From the NCBI RefSeq assembly GCF_025370935.1, contig NC_133474.1:122740-186739 (forward strand): DNA of 64,000 nucleotides, written 5' to 3'. Source of the DNA: Choristoneura fumiferana (lineage: Eukaryota; Arthropoda; Insecta; Lepidoptera; Tortricidae). This document shows positions 1 through 9,235 of this stretch, one piece after another. Position numbers and translations under genes: made by a program. The number at the start of each line of letters is the position of its first letter. The first letter of the stretch is position 1. The notes beneath the pieces were generated by a model that did no database searches, was not told where the DNA came from, and saw only the letters and a program-made list of their open reading frames with translations.

Positions 1-276
1 ACACTTAAAAGAACGAAACAATTAAAAAGTAATATAAACATAATGACTGCACTCTGACAGCAATTGAAATCTATGTATGGGTAAGTTGGCAGTTGGCAGT
101 TATGTTGCAGTTGGAACGCAGTACGTCTGTACTGGCCCTAAAGTAGTTGCAGAGAGCCAACTCCTTCAAGGAGTTAACACGTAAAATGAGTGTAAAAATC
201 AGTCAAGTAATGAGTACGTTAATAATGAACTTGGTTTTTTTTTAAACAATCATTCATAACATAAAGGACAGCTCAC

Positions 277-394
277 CATCACCATGCGTTACAGTAGTGC
301 ACTGATAATCGCTTGCTTCTTTTTGGCGCCGCGCATGCGCCTTGCAGCAGCGCGGCGGCGGCGAGCGCGAGCAGCGAGCGAGCGAGCGGGACAT
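277..394 (-). pseudogene. Copy 0 of the secreted-protein family: exon 1 only, double frameshift, runs off the left edge
   Basis: Read on the minus strand this is a clear relative of exon 1 of the other family members (TATAA, ATG, GC-rich leader with a CTCGCTCGCTCGC run, GCATGCGC, then a Cys-Thr-Thr-Val motif and a splice donor). One C is missing two codons after the ATG, so the hydrophobic leader is thrown out of frame. An extra A in an AAAAA run about 70 bases later restores the frame, so the ATG frame ends correctly in QCTTVTHG. The translated N-terminus is therefore Arg/Cys-rich with no signal peptide. A GGTGAT duplication at the exon end gives two possible donors (after 283 or after 277); the outer GTGAGC is the better one. 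Exons 2 and 3 would lie left of the window. It is the only inverted copy, head-to-head with copy 1. Probably a pseudogene, though a leaderless product cannot be excluded. Confidence 0.7.
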
Positions 395-560
395 GGCGGG
401 GAGACGGTGCCCGCTGCCGGCGCGCGCGCCGCTTATAACGCGACCAGCGCCCGCTAATGAACTGCCGAAGCAAATCAATTATGTTCCCTGTATCACGCTT
501 GTGAGTACAAACAAAAGAAACCATGTAAAAAGGATTTTATTTGTTTAGTTTTATATAAAC
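395..560 (-). promoter_or_regulatory. Promoter block of copy 0
   Basis: The conserved upstream block of the family is present on the minus strand. TATAA lies at 437-433, 43 nt before the ATG, and the CATGGTTTC and GATTTGCTTCGGCAG motifs lie further upstream. An in-frame ATG at 524 opens a reading frame through the block into the hydrophobic leader, but that frame ends before the Cys motif can be joined correctly. Confidence 0.6.
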
Positions 561-949
561 AAACATTTGTGCGTCAACAAATTTGTAATGAACACTACAG
601 ATTAATCTTGAGTTTTTTCGGCGCATTTTTCTAACTAATTATGAAAATGAACTTTTGATATTGACAGCGCCAGCAATGTACCAAAAAACAACACCAGCAG
701 TACGTACGTAGTTACGTACAGATTCATCAATCGGGACCTAGAACTGTCAATTTTCGACTGGCAAGTTTTGACTTGGTTTGAATGGGTCCTGCTCGACAGA
801 ATTGGTATATACAATTTCTTGTTTAGAGGTATTAGATAGATTAAATAGATATATAGATTTGGCTTCCGTAAATCTAGTAACAATAGTTTTGTATTGTACC
901 AGAGATCTGACAAATGGGCGTCATTACTCGTAATAATTTGGACGCGACC

Positions 950-1048
950 ACAAAGATTTTCCAAACCGGTGGTAGATTTATTTGACATCCATAAGTACTT
1001 GTTATAGTCTAAATTGAATTAAGACTTTTTGACTCTGACTTTGAAGAA
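950..1048 (+). repeat. LINE-like 3' tail fragment ending in TTTGAC-type repeats
   Basis: It matches the 3' parts at 41812-41946 and 63568-63697 and, in the opposite orientation, 32978-33115. The shared order is a CCGGTGGTAG motif, a T run, GACATTCATAAGTGCTTGTT, then GACTTTGACTTT. The 5' end is cut off, as expected of a truncated retroelement. Confidence 0.6.
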
Positions 1049-1156
1049 TGGGCACAAGATTCTTGGTTGAAAGTATTTTTTTCTCAAAACAAGTAACACT
1101 TTTACTAAAAATTACTACCAAATCGCTAATTGAACATAAGATAATAATAAAAAAAT

Positions 1157-1407
1157 GCTTAAAAAACGGTGACGGCACGAAATCGCAGAGACGCATCGTA
1201 TGCGTACCGTTTTTGTCGCATGCTCTCCACACCGCTGCTTAAAATACTGAATTGCAGTGACGTGCCACACAAAACTCGTAACGTTTACGGCACATCACTG
1301 CGATTCCGCACTGTTTGCGTATTTTAAGCAACGGTGTGAAAAGCATGCAAAAAAAAAAACGGTACGCATACGATGCGTCCCTGCAATTCCGTCACCGTTT
1401 TTTAAGC
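1157..1407. repeat. 250-bp palindromic element between divergent copies 0 and 1
   Basis: The left arm (about 1157-1265) and right arm (about 1285-1407) are inverted copies of one another. They share GCTTAAAAAACGGTGACGG, GACGCATCGTATGCGTACCG and CACACCG.TGCTTAAAATAC, with a short unique centre. The arms differ by point changes and by the length of an A run. The layout is that of a MITE or foldback element. It lies in the roughly 1.1-kb space between the head-to-head promoters. Confidence 0.7.
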
Positions 1408-1489
1408 AGCGGTGGAGCCGCTCCTTTAATGTAGTTTTATCTAACACTCGTTTATTTGTTCCAGACTTGTTTTCACAGTAATTTGTATA

Positions 1490-1634
1490 CCTAAAATCCT
1501 TTTTGTATGCTTTCCATTGTTTGTGCTCATATGCGTGACATATAAAAAACATGATTAATTAGGTTCGGTTGTTCATAAGCGGGCGCTGGACGCGTTATAA
1601 GCTATGCGCGCGGCGGGCGCGGGCACTCCCCGAC
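1490..1634 (+). promoter_or_regulatory. Promoter block of copy 1
   Basis: TATAA lies at 1596-1600, 39 nt before the ATG, inside the family motif GCGTTATAAGC. The further-upstream block (CCATTGTTTGTGCTCAT, then GTGACAT and CATGATTAATT) is the most diverged of the set. It carries an in-frame TAA, so it cannot extend the protein. A TATA box this close implies a very short 5' leader, roughly 10 nt (inference). Confidence 0.6.
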
Positions 1635-3215
1635 ATGTCTCCGCTCGCTCGCTCGCTGCTCGCGCTCGCCGCCGCCGCGCTGCTGCACGGCGCATGCGTC
1701 GAAGCAGATGCATCTCAGTGCACTACTGTCATTCATGGTGAGTTAGTTATCCTTTATCATATTAAAAAAATAAGTCCACTCTACGTGCACACTGCGTCAC
1801 TGATTTTTATACTTCTTTTACGTACTAGCTGTTGTTGAAAATAGGCAATTTATCAGGAAAAAGACTGTTCTATGTCCTTTCCCAGGATGCAAACTATTTT
1901 ATATCGAATTTCAATTAAATCGGTTCAGCGGTTTCAACGTGATTGAGTAACAAACATCAAAATCTCCAAACATACACACATCTACACAAACTTTCGCATT
2001 TATAATATTAGTGAGATTTACCCCTCGCTGGTTGGAACAACCCCTTGCTTATTTAACCAAACTGCAGAAAAGTTAAAAAACAATTCAAATTTATAAATCT
2101 TAAAAACAGAGGCAAAAGTGTCACAAAACTATTTATCAACACATCACTTACAAAAAAATGTTTTTTCATGTAATTTAACCCGCCCTCCTCCGCATAAAAA
2201 ACGTAAATAACCAACACAAAACGTAACTGAACCAACCAAGAGAATCACCACCACCTCTACCATAAACAACTAGCATACTCTCTAGATTCCTGCCCTCTAC
2301 ATCTACCCATGAAAATTAAACTTTCCGAACAAGAGAGATTTGTTTAGTTCAGTTCAATGATATGGACATCCTCAAAGTAACGCCTAATTAAATATATTAT
2401 TTAACTCGATTTGCTTGCAGGAGTCTCATCATCGGCAGAATACGACTTAGTTACCGTTTATATTCCCGCAGGAGTCCAAGCCTCTACTGTTACTATACCA
2501 AATGTAAGTTATTCTAGTTGTTTTCTAATATGCTTGAAAATTTTCGCGGCACTAATTTTAAGAACGTGAAGTTTTTTATTTACAGGTTGACGCTTTTTTA
2601 AGTTAGAAGAGTTGCATCGACCAAAAAAAAGAGTAAAGTGCATTTTAGCATTTAGCTAAATGTTAACACTCAAATACAGTTAACATATTGTTTAGAAAGG
2701 TTTTAAACAGTATAAATTTCTGAAACGTATTATAGTTTTTATTCCACTTAACCATTTTTGAGTTTTGAAACCAAATTAGAATCCTGAATTAAATAAACAG
2801 ATTTGCCTGTTTTAAAACCAATTTCATTCTCAAATAATTCTTAACGTTTTAATTTGTTTAACATTGCTAGAATCTGTTGAGAAATGTAATCCTTTAGAGC
2901 AAAACAGAGCTGGATTTATGATTTTTCTCCAAGCCAAAACGGAGTCGCTTATCTTGCACTGCGCTCAGTTGGTCAAAATATGCCACAAAGTTAAAATAAA
3001 GTGTTGGTGTGTTGCAGCCCTGTAAATATGGGAATACACCAATCGGTGAGCTAGTGATGGTGTGCGACGACGTCAAACCGACGGTGTATGTGCCCGACCT
3101 GCCGCAGTACTCGCCGGCCACCGTCTACCGCAACGGCGACTACACCAAACAGGCTGCACCCGTCTCTGTTATCATATGGTGCCCTGCAGCCGATCCTCCA
3201 ACCATAAGCGTATAA
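1635..3215 (+). CDS. Copy 1: intact 3-exon small secreted protein, 127 aa, family not recognised
   Basis: Exons are 1635-1737, 2421-2503 and 3018-3215, with GTGAGT and GTAAGT donors and TTGCAG-type acceptors. Intron phases are 1 and 0, the same as in copies 4 and 5. The product starts MSPLARSLLAL, with a hydrophobic core at about residues 8-17, so it is predicted to be secreted. The part after the leader has four cysteines (about 29, 64, 78 and 117) and ends with a Trp-Cys-Pro motif plus an 11-residue tail. Alternating Val/Thr/Ile stretches (DLVTVYIPAG, STVTIP, VSVIIWCP) suggest a small beta-rich, disulfide-linked domain (inference). Copies 4 and 5 have RGDY where this one has NGDY. The ATG was chosen because it is shared by the intact copies, precedes the leader directly and follows TATAA at a fixed distance. 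Function unknown. Confidence 0.85.
1905..2022. repeat. Interspersed repeat in intron 1 of copy 1
   Basis: It contains AAATCGGTTCAGCGGTTTCAACGTGA... and ends ACTTTCGCATTTATAATATTAG. The same end is seen near 17340-17383, 36680-36716 and, inverted, 27575, 14805 and 21130. This is a common moth/butterfly repeat of uncertain class. Confidence 0.55.
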
Positions 3216-3323
3216 CTCATCCCGTCTATTCACTCGGCTAAACATCTTTCCCGGACACTAGCATCTGCATAACACAATTGTGATCTTGCAAGTTTTAACA
3301 TTTTAAAAAAAGTGCACTTATAC

Positions 3324-3329
3324 AATAAA
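3324..3329 (+). promoter_or_regulatory. Poly(A) signal of copy 1
   Basis: An AATAAA lies 109 nt after the stop, preceded by GTGCACTTATAC. The same GTGCACTTAT..ATACAATAAA context occurs after copy 3 (8366), which supports a shared 3' UTR end. Confidence 0.6.
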
Positions 3330-3366
3330 AAAATTGGGTTTGAATTTACTCATATTTTTATTTATT

Positions 3367-3480
3367 TGGTGTTGCGGGTGTACTCGTCTAGACATGCCCA
3401 TAGGGGCGGTGGTGATCTCTTACCAACAGGAGATTGCTCGTTTGTTATCCAGTCGAATAAAAAAATAAAAAAACATAAAA
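3367..3480 (+). repeat. A-tailed LINE/SINE-like fragment
   Basis: It matches the 3' end of the fuller copies at 25916, 38757 and 53434: GGGCGGTGGTGATCTCTTACC, then GCTCGTTTG, CCAGTCGAATAAAAAAA. Only the last ~110 bp are present. Confidence 0.6.
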
Positions 3481-3526
3481 AACATAACCCTCCATCGGGC
3501 AGTCGGGTAAAAAGTGCACATGCAAT

Positions 3527-3945
3527 AAAAACTGGCCAAAAGCGTGTCGGACACGCCCAAAATAGGGTTCCGTAGCCAGTACGAAAAAATTAAGTAATAT
3601 TTTTCGAAGGATTTCGTATTCATCTTAGCAAACCTCTAATATTTGTAATAGACCTATCCAACGATAACCCACACAGGGTTGGATGAAAAAAAAAAAACAC
3701 CCCCACATTACGTCTAGGTATGGGAGGTAACCTAAAAAAATTTTTTTAAATTTTTATTATACTATTTTGTCGGCATAGTTTACATATATATCCGTGCGAA
3801 ATTACAGCTTTCTAGCATTGATAGTCCCTGACCAAAGGCCTCGGACGGACGGACAGACAGACAGACAGACAGACCAGACAGACAGACAGACATGGCGCAA
3901 TCATAATGGTTCCGTTTTTGTCATTTTGGCTCCGGAAACCTAAAA
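3527..3945 (+). mobile_element. Microsatellite-associated repeat (Lep1/Helitron-like family, tentative)
   Basis: It opens with CTGGCC...GCGTGTCGGACACGCCCA and AGGGTTCCGTAGCC, carries a CAGA/CGGA run at 3845-3893, and closes with TTTGGCTCCGGAAACC. The same order appears at 40706-41320 and 55050-55640, and inverted at 54335-54670. No coding capacity. The family name is from memory of lepidopteran repeats and is not certain. Confidence 0.6.
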
Positions 3946-4051
3946 ATGGGTTTGAATTTACTCATATTTCTTATTTATTTAAACAAAATTTGAGATATTC
4001 AACTTCGAAATGACAATGTTGGAGATTTTGCTATTATAAATTTTTTTTCAG

Positions 4052-4200
4052 AATTAATGTGCAAAATTACATTTGAAATTTACCATGAGCTTTACGCTGA
4101 AGGAAAACATACAGAAGCAAACCTGCAATACGAAAAAATTCAGTTGTGTGAGTGAAGTCCGTCCTACTGGGCCCGCGCGCGGAACTACGGGAGCCGCACG
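4052..4200 (+). repeat. Degenerate SINE body (family S1)
   Basis: It resembles the middle of the S1 SINEs: GAAATTTACCATGAGCTTTAC, GAAGGAAAACAT, AACCTGC, then CTGGGCCCGCG. The tRNA-like head and the TGATGA tail are missing. Confidence 0.5.
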
Positions 4201-4257
4201 TTTGCCAACCAATGCGAAGCACTACCTACTTTTTACACGTGCGTGTAAAATAAAATC

Positions 4258-4385
4258 GTTTTTATGTGGTTTCTATTGTTTGTGATCACAAGCATGATAT
4301 AGGTAACGTGATTGATTTGCTTCGGCAGTTTATTATCGTTGAGCGCGTTATAAGCGTTGCGCGCGGCGGGCGCGGCACTCCCGCC
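4258..4385 (+). promoter_or_regulatory. Promoter block of copy 2
   Basis: TATAA lies at 4349-4353, 37 nt before the ATG, with the upstream family motifs TGGTTTCTATTGTTTGTG and GATTGATTTGCTTCGGCAG. This block is well kept although the gene behind it is broken. Confidence 0.6.
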
Positions 4386-4980
4386 ATGTCCCCGCTCGCT
4401 CGCTCGCTACTCGCGCTCGCCGCCGCCGCGCTGCTGCACGTCGCATGCGCCGCGACAAAAGAAGTAGGCGATTAGTGCACTGAAATAGATTTTGGTAAGT
4501 TGCCGTTCAAGAATTTACTTTACAGTCCAAGTTACAGTTCAAGTCAAATAAAAAAAAAACTAAGTATATCTATATTTTCAGCGCTAGCAATGGGTTCAAC
4601 AGACAACTCATTACACATTTTGACTACGCAGTGCATTTGTTTCACACACGACCTATGTTATACAAATAACAAGAGCGAACTTATTCCATGTGGTGAACAT
4701 GGGGTTGACAAAATCTTGCACGATAACTTTACCCACATTAACGCTATTGATTACACAATATACAACTTGAAAAAAAACGAAAAAAAAAGTTTTGTACGGA
4801 AATTGAGTTATAAGAACACTAGTCTTCAGAATTTTCTTAATAGATACCGTGTTGTGAATGATGTATAGTTATATACGATATTTTTATCAAAAACTGTTCT
4901 TTTTGTGCCTAGAAACGAAAACTTATAACCCTGATGTCTTGGGTCCCATCTATATTAAACCGGGGCAACGTGAGGCTCAT
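4386..4980 (+). pseudogene. Copy 2: pseudogene with a stop in exon 1 and a truncated exon 2
   Basis: Exon 1 (4386-4494) keeps the ATG, a good leader (MSPLARSLLALAAAALL) and a GTAAGT donor. A TAG at 4473-4475 sits where copy 3 has the His codon just before the first conserved Cys. After an intron that aligns in patches with intron 1 of copy 3, an exon-2-like stretch starts at 4913 behind a CCTAG acceptor. It aligns codon for codon with exon 2 of copy 3 (IYIKPGQRE against IFIPPGQCE). It stops at 4980, where an AAGAAT-repeat tail begins. No exon 3 is visible before copy 3. Confidence 0.8.
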
Positions 4981-5075
4981 AAGAATAAGAATAAGAAACA
5001 TTTATTTCATAACATAATCAATTAGGAAGTAACAAATATTCCAATAACTATCTAAGTACGTTTGTTATGAAAAAG
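4981..5075 (-). mobile_element. A-rich retroelement tail that cuts exon 2 of copy 2
   Basis: AAGAATAAGAATAAGAAACA followed by TTTATTT starts exactly where exon 2 of copy 2 loses similarity to copy 3. Such repeat-ended tails are typical of LINE insertions (inferred orientation minus). Its far end is not clear. Confidence 0.4.
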
Positions 5076-5319
5076 GAATCCACTCCGCATTCGTCAGGCC
5101 ACGGAAGGTGACTCGACGCTGATATTATGTGGATCCTAGTTGGCATGCGATACAGAACTGCTCAAAGCGCCGCGCAACGCAGCCCTACTAAAAATAAAAA
5201 TGAAAAGTAAAAAAAAAAACAATATTTAAATCTAATTATTTATTTATTTAAGGAAAACCAACAGCTAAAAAACAATATATGTAGAAGGAATAGCAACACA
5301 GAGCCAATTACAGAATCCC

Positions 5320-5610
5320 ACAGATAGCTATGATCATGTCAGCCGAAAGAAGTCCACTGCTGGACATAGGCCTCCCCCAAGGCTCTCCACACAGACCGGT
5401 CTTGTGCTTTTCGCATCCATCGCGATCCCGCGATCCTAACCAGGTCGTCGCTCCATCTTGTTGGAGGCCTACCGACAGCTCGTCTCCCGGTCCGCGGACG
5501 CCATTCGAGAACCTTTTGACCCCATCGGCCATCAGTCCTGCGAGCAATGTGCCCCACCCATTGCCACTTCAGTTTCGCAATTCTTCGGGCTATGTCGGTA
5601 ACCTTAGTTC
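5320..5610 (-). mobile_element. RTE-clade non-LTR retrotransposon, 3' fragment
   Basis: On the minus strand it encodes the C-terminal tail typical of RTE reverse transcriptases (GHIARRTDGRWGQKVLEW, then GRPPTRWSDDLVR and AYVQQW), then GGCCTATGTCCAGCAGTGGA. The 5' end is truncated and there are frame breaks. It lies between copies 2 and 3. Confidence 0.7.
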
Positions 5611-5699
5611 TACTGCGGATATCATCATTTCTGATGAGCTATAGTTAACATGTTTAAGCTTAACTTTTTATTAGTTGATAAAACGGCGTGGCCTTGTTG

Positions 5700-5777
5700 A
5701 GTCACCATCTCCGACGTCGCATTCATCTGCGGGCGCGTTATAAGCGTTGCGCGCGGCGGGCGCGGGCACTCCCCGCC
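5700..5777 (+). promoter_or_regulatory. Proximal promoter of copy 3
   Basis: TATAA lies at 5739-5743, 39 nt before the ATG, in the shared GGGCGCGTTATAAGCGTTGCG context. The distal family block (GTTTCTATTGTTTGTG..., GATTTGCTTCGG) is missing, unlike in the other copies. This copy may have lost part of its control region. Confidence 0.55.
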
Positions 5778-7764
5778 ATGTCCCGCTCGCTCGCTCGCTG
5801 CTCGCGCTCGCCGCCGCCGCGCTGCTGCTCGGCGCATGCGCCGCGTCAAAAGAAGCAGGCGATCATTGCACTGAAATAAATTCTGGTAAGTTATCGTTCA
5901 AGAATTTAATTTAATTTTTTTTACTTAGTAACATAGCATATTTATTTTAAGCATTATCAATGGCTCTAGACAACTCTGGATTAACATTCGGTCGGTTTTC
6001 AGCTTGAGCTACGTATACAGTTGAACTTAGTAGTCACATTAGATTCGATTGGAAGTCATTGAATTATTGATAATAATAAGTAATAATCATTTATTTCCTT
6101 TAAAAAGTAACACAAGTATACGACACAAAAGAGATCTAAAATTCAAAGAGAATTGAAAGATAAGTTAGATTTATTTTATTTTAGTTTACAGTTACATACC
6201 ACGCACGACCTATGTCACAAGAGCGAAGTGATTTCATGTGGTATACCTAATACATGGCGTTTATAAAATCCTGTACGATAATTTTACATACAATGGGAAT
6301 GGATGAAAATTTTAGAGACGCTTGTAACTTTTTTTATCGATAGTTTTACCTTTTACCTTTCTAATTAACAGAAAAAATTACAGATTTTTAAAGTAGCATC
6401 AATTAAAAAAAAATAAAGATTTTTCTTTACCCCCATGGAAATACCGAGCCTGTTTTTCATCTAGATACACACCCATAGAAGCTCTTGTCTGGTCGGTATT
6501 TCCATGTCAGTATTATTCGGCCCGGTAAAGAGTGTCACCTGTCAAAACGATCGAGTCAATGACATGTAAATTCTTTATTAATGTTTTTTTATTCTGGACT
6601 ATGGAACAACCCGTAACCGACCGGACTGTCGTAATTTGGCGGTAAAGGAAACTCTTTTATTTTTTAAAATTAATTGATACTTAACTACTTCAAAATCTGA
6701 TATTTTTTTCTGTTAATTAGAAAGGTTTCCTATTGATATAAAAAGTTTCAAACGTTTCTGAATTTTTCAGACTTTCCCATTATACTTGTTGATTGAGCAA
6801 TACGAAACAAGTTAAAAAAAAGTTTTGCATGGAAGTTGAGTCACAAAAAAACTTCGATCTTCAATATTTTCTTATTTGGTACTATGTTGACGATGTTTGT
6901 ATCGGAAATTGTTGTTTCTGTGTCCAGGAAGGGTCAGTGATAATCCTGTACTCATGGATACCATCTTTATTCCACCGGGGCAATGCGAGGCAGTTATTGA
7001 TATATCGTTGGTAAGTTTTATTTTTTATTTTTGACATGGATATTATATTATTATATCCAATGTGCTCGGAAATGTTGGCATCAAAGTTCATGTCAAGAAG
7101 TCGTGGCAGCCGGGCACAGCCAAGACTAATAAAACCAATGAACTCAAAGAATTAAGAATTCAGTTCATTGATATGGACCTCCGCAAAGTAACGCCTGAAT
7201 CAATAAGTTATCTAATAAATAATAAATAAATAATAAATATCATGGGACACTTGACACCAATTGACCTAGTCCCAAACTAAGCAAAGCTTGTACTATGGAT
7301 ACTAGGCAACGGATAAACATACTTATATAGATAAATACATACTTAAAATACATATAACCATTTATAAAACCATTTTTATATGAAATGTACGATATTAAGA
7401 TTATAATTTGTTTATTCAGTTTCTATAGCTGCTGCTTTAAATAAGAGTGCCAACTGATCCAGTTAGTACCTCAGCTTAGATAAGGTAGTAGTTACTAGGC
7501 ACTTGCTTGACGCTATTTGTGTTGTAGGTACTTAATTATTCGTTGTCTAATATTTCATGATATTTATTATTTATTTATTTTCAGGAGTCGCTATCCTGCT
7601 CAGGTTCCCCTCCGCTAGGGCTGTTAGTGTCTGCGTGCGCCGACGTGGCCCCAACCTTGACACCAGACTGGCACCAGCACCGCATCCTGGTCACCCGCAA
7701 CGGCTTCTCCTGCGACACCACCGCCACCGTCAGCATCACTCTGTGGTGTCCACCACCACTTTAA
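5778..7764 (+). pseudogene. Copy 3: three-exon family member with a 1-base deletion beside the ATG
   Basis: Exons are 5778-5885, 6928-7010 and 7585-7764, with GTAAG donors, CCAG and TCAG acceptors and the family intron phases. From the base after the deletion the leader reads PLARSLLALAAAALLLGAC and joins exons 2 and 3 in one open frame to a TAA at 7762. A C is missing in ATGTC(C)CCGCTC, however, so the ATG is in the wrong frame. The correct frame meets the TAA of the TATAA box with no other ATG. Exons 2 and 3 look well kept (IFIPPGQCE, VTRNGFSCD, ITLWCP). The part after the leader has six cysteines instead of four: the extra pair lies in exon 2 (GQC) and exon 3 (FSC), which suggests a third disulfide. 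This could be a recent pseudogene, a strain variant or a sequence error. Confidence 0.75.
7215..7385 (-). repeat. SINE family S2, tail part
   Basis: AATAAATATCATGGGACA, ACCAATTGACCTAGTCCC, then AAGCAAAGCTTGT and CAACGGATAAA match the fuller copies at 42146 and 61643. The tRNA-like head is absent. It lies in intron 2 of copy 3. Confidence 0.6.
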
Positions 7765-7852
7765 AGCTCATCCTAATCGAATCACGCAGCTTAACTTTTA
7801 TTAGTGCTGCTAGAATATATGTAACATAACTATGCCTTAATCACTATAAAGC

Positions 7853-8338
7853 AACCGGCCACGTGCGACTCAAACTCGCACTACGAGGGTTCCGTACAAG
7901 TTTGTAAATACCTACTATGAATATCCATTGGTAACCCCTCTTCAAAAGCACCACAATAAGGGGTAATTTTAGGTGATTTCTGACATAAACAGATAGCCAT
8001 AAAAATATATTTTTTATATTTTTTTTAAGTACCAATTTAGTGGTTGTGCTGTAAGAACTTCCTTCATACAAAATTGAGTTTGTAGGACAACCGAAAAGAC
8101 GCTGTAGATTTTTTGGTTCCGACGATTTGTATGGAAACACTTAATGAACGTTCCTTTTGGTTGCGTTGAAGTTTACTTTTTCACTGCTTTCATTTAAATA
8201 TCATTGTATTGGATAAACATTTCTGCTTGATACCTCCATGCGATCCTGAGAAAAGGTCTTGACAGACAAACAGACGGACTATAAAAGGACTTATTAGGGT
8301 ATCGTTTTTTTTTCATTTCAGTTTCGGAGCCCTACAAA
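7853..8338 (+). mobile_element. Interspersed repeat inside the 3' UTR of copy 3
   Basis: It begins CCGGCCACGTGCGACTC and GGGTTCCGTACAAG, and ends near GGACTATAAAAGGAC and TTTCGGAGCCCTA. A relative lies at 57478-57915. It separates the stop of copy 3 from the 3' end (GTGCACTTATTTATACAATAAA) that it shares with copy 1. It is therefore probably an insertion into the UTR. Confidence 0.6.
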
Positions 8339-8365
8339 AAATTGAAATTGTGCACTTATTTATAC

Positions 8366-8371
8366 AATAAA
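8366..8371 (+). promoter_or_regulatory. Poly(A) signal of copy 3
   Basis: AATAAA in the context GTGCACTTATTTATAC matches the end of copy 1. It lies about 600 nt after the stop because of the repeat inserted at 7853-8338. Confidence 0.5.
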
Positions 8372-8835
8372 GGATTTGGTTTGGAAAATTTATTAAAATT
8401 TATTTTGAACCTGTATTTTTTATCTAACCCTGAAATGAGTGAGAAGGTTTTCGATTCGTTGAAACAAAGGTAAATTGACGGCTGATTCTGCTAAGACGTA
8501 GCTTTTACGCTCACCTTAGTTCTACTTCGGGAAGTGGAACCCGCTTCACCTTGAGCTCAAAGAAGTTGACGAAAAATATTATTCTTTCTTTACCTATTAG
8601 ATACGCATACGCACTCTTTATTACCCAAAGGCCGAGTTACCTTGTTCCTAACTTAAAGTTTTAATTATCTAATACCTTTCAATGAGCAATTCTTGTACAT
8701 ATTTAAATATATTTCGGGGATCTCGGAAACGGCTTTAAACGGTCTTATCTCTGGGAAAACGATTGTTACCGAGTTTTAGTCCGAGAAAAGCTCGGTTGCC
8801 CAGGTACTATATAATTAAACATCATTATGACGTAC

Positions 8836-9235
8836 TTTAAGCAAGCCAGCATGCTAGTAAGGGTTTCGTACAAAGGTGTTTGGTGTGGGATGCTACGCGT
8901 GTAAAAACCTTCGCCGCCACCCATCTCAGTTGCATCAGCGGGAGCGGCGGCCGAATCTCAGGCGGCAGTGAAGCGGGAGAAGTATTGCTCCTTTGGGCTC
9001 GGGATAATATAACGTCCCCTTGGCCAAAGTCTAAGAACTTACACTGTGCCTTGGCGGTGGAAGCGGCGGGCTGCTGGGGAGCTGGGTGAGGAATTTGGGC
9101 CATCGGCTCAGACAATAAGGGGAGGACCCTCGCTCCGAGTAATATGATGCAAAGGCTGTCCAGGTATTCAACGTGGAAATACCGCGCACGTTATGGGAAC
9201 TTTTGCGCCGGGAATCGCAAGGGGCGAGTTATTTG
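8836..9235. repeat. GC-rich block, probably a retroelement remnant
   Basis: A GC-rich island (GCGGGCTGCTGGGGAGCTGG, GGGAGCGGCGGCCGAATCTC) sits in AT-rich flanks. Both strands have frames of about 70-90 residues with no recognisable domain. The composition resembles LINE 3' ends, but I cannot place it. The rest of 8372-10265 is AT-rich and shows no gene. Confidence 0.3.

Noticed and set aside
635..988. 117-codon minus-strand frame
   Set aside because: It overlaps a LINE tail, has no domain and is typical of chance frames in AT-rich DNA.
4500..4868. 122-codon frame downstream of copy 2 exon 1
   Set aside because: It lies in the intron of the pseudogene, has Lys/Ser-rich low-complexity ends and no domain. 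Parts align with non-coding intron 1 of copy 3.
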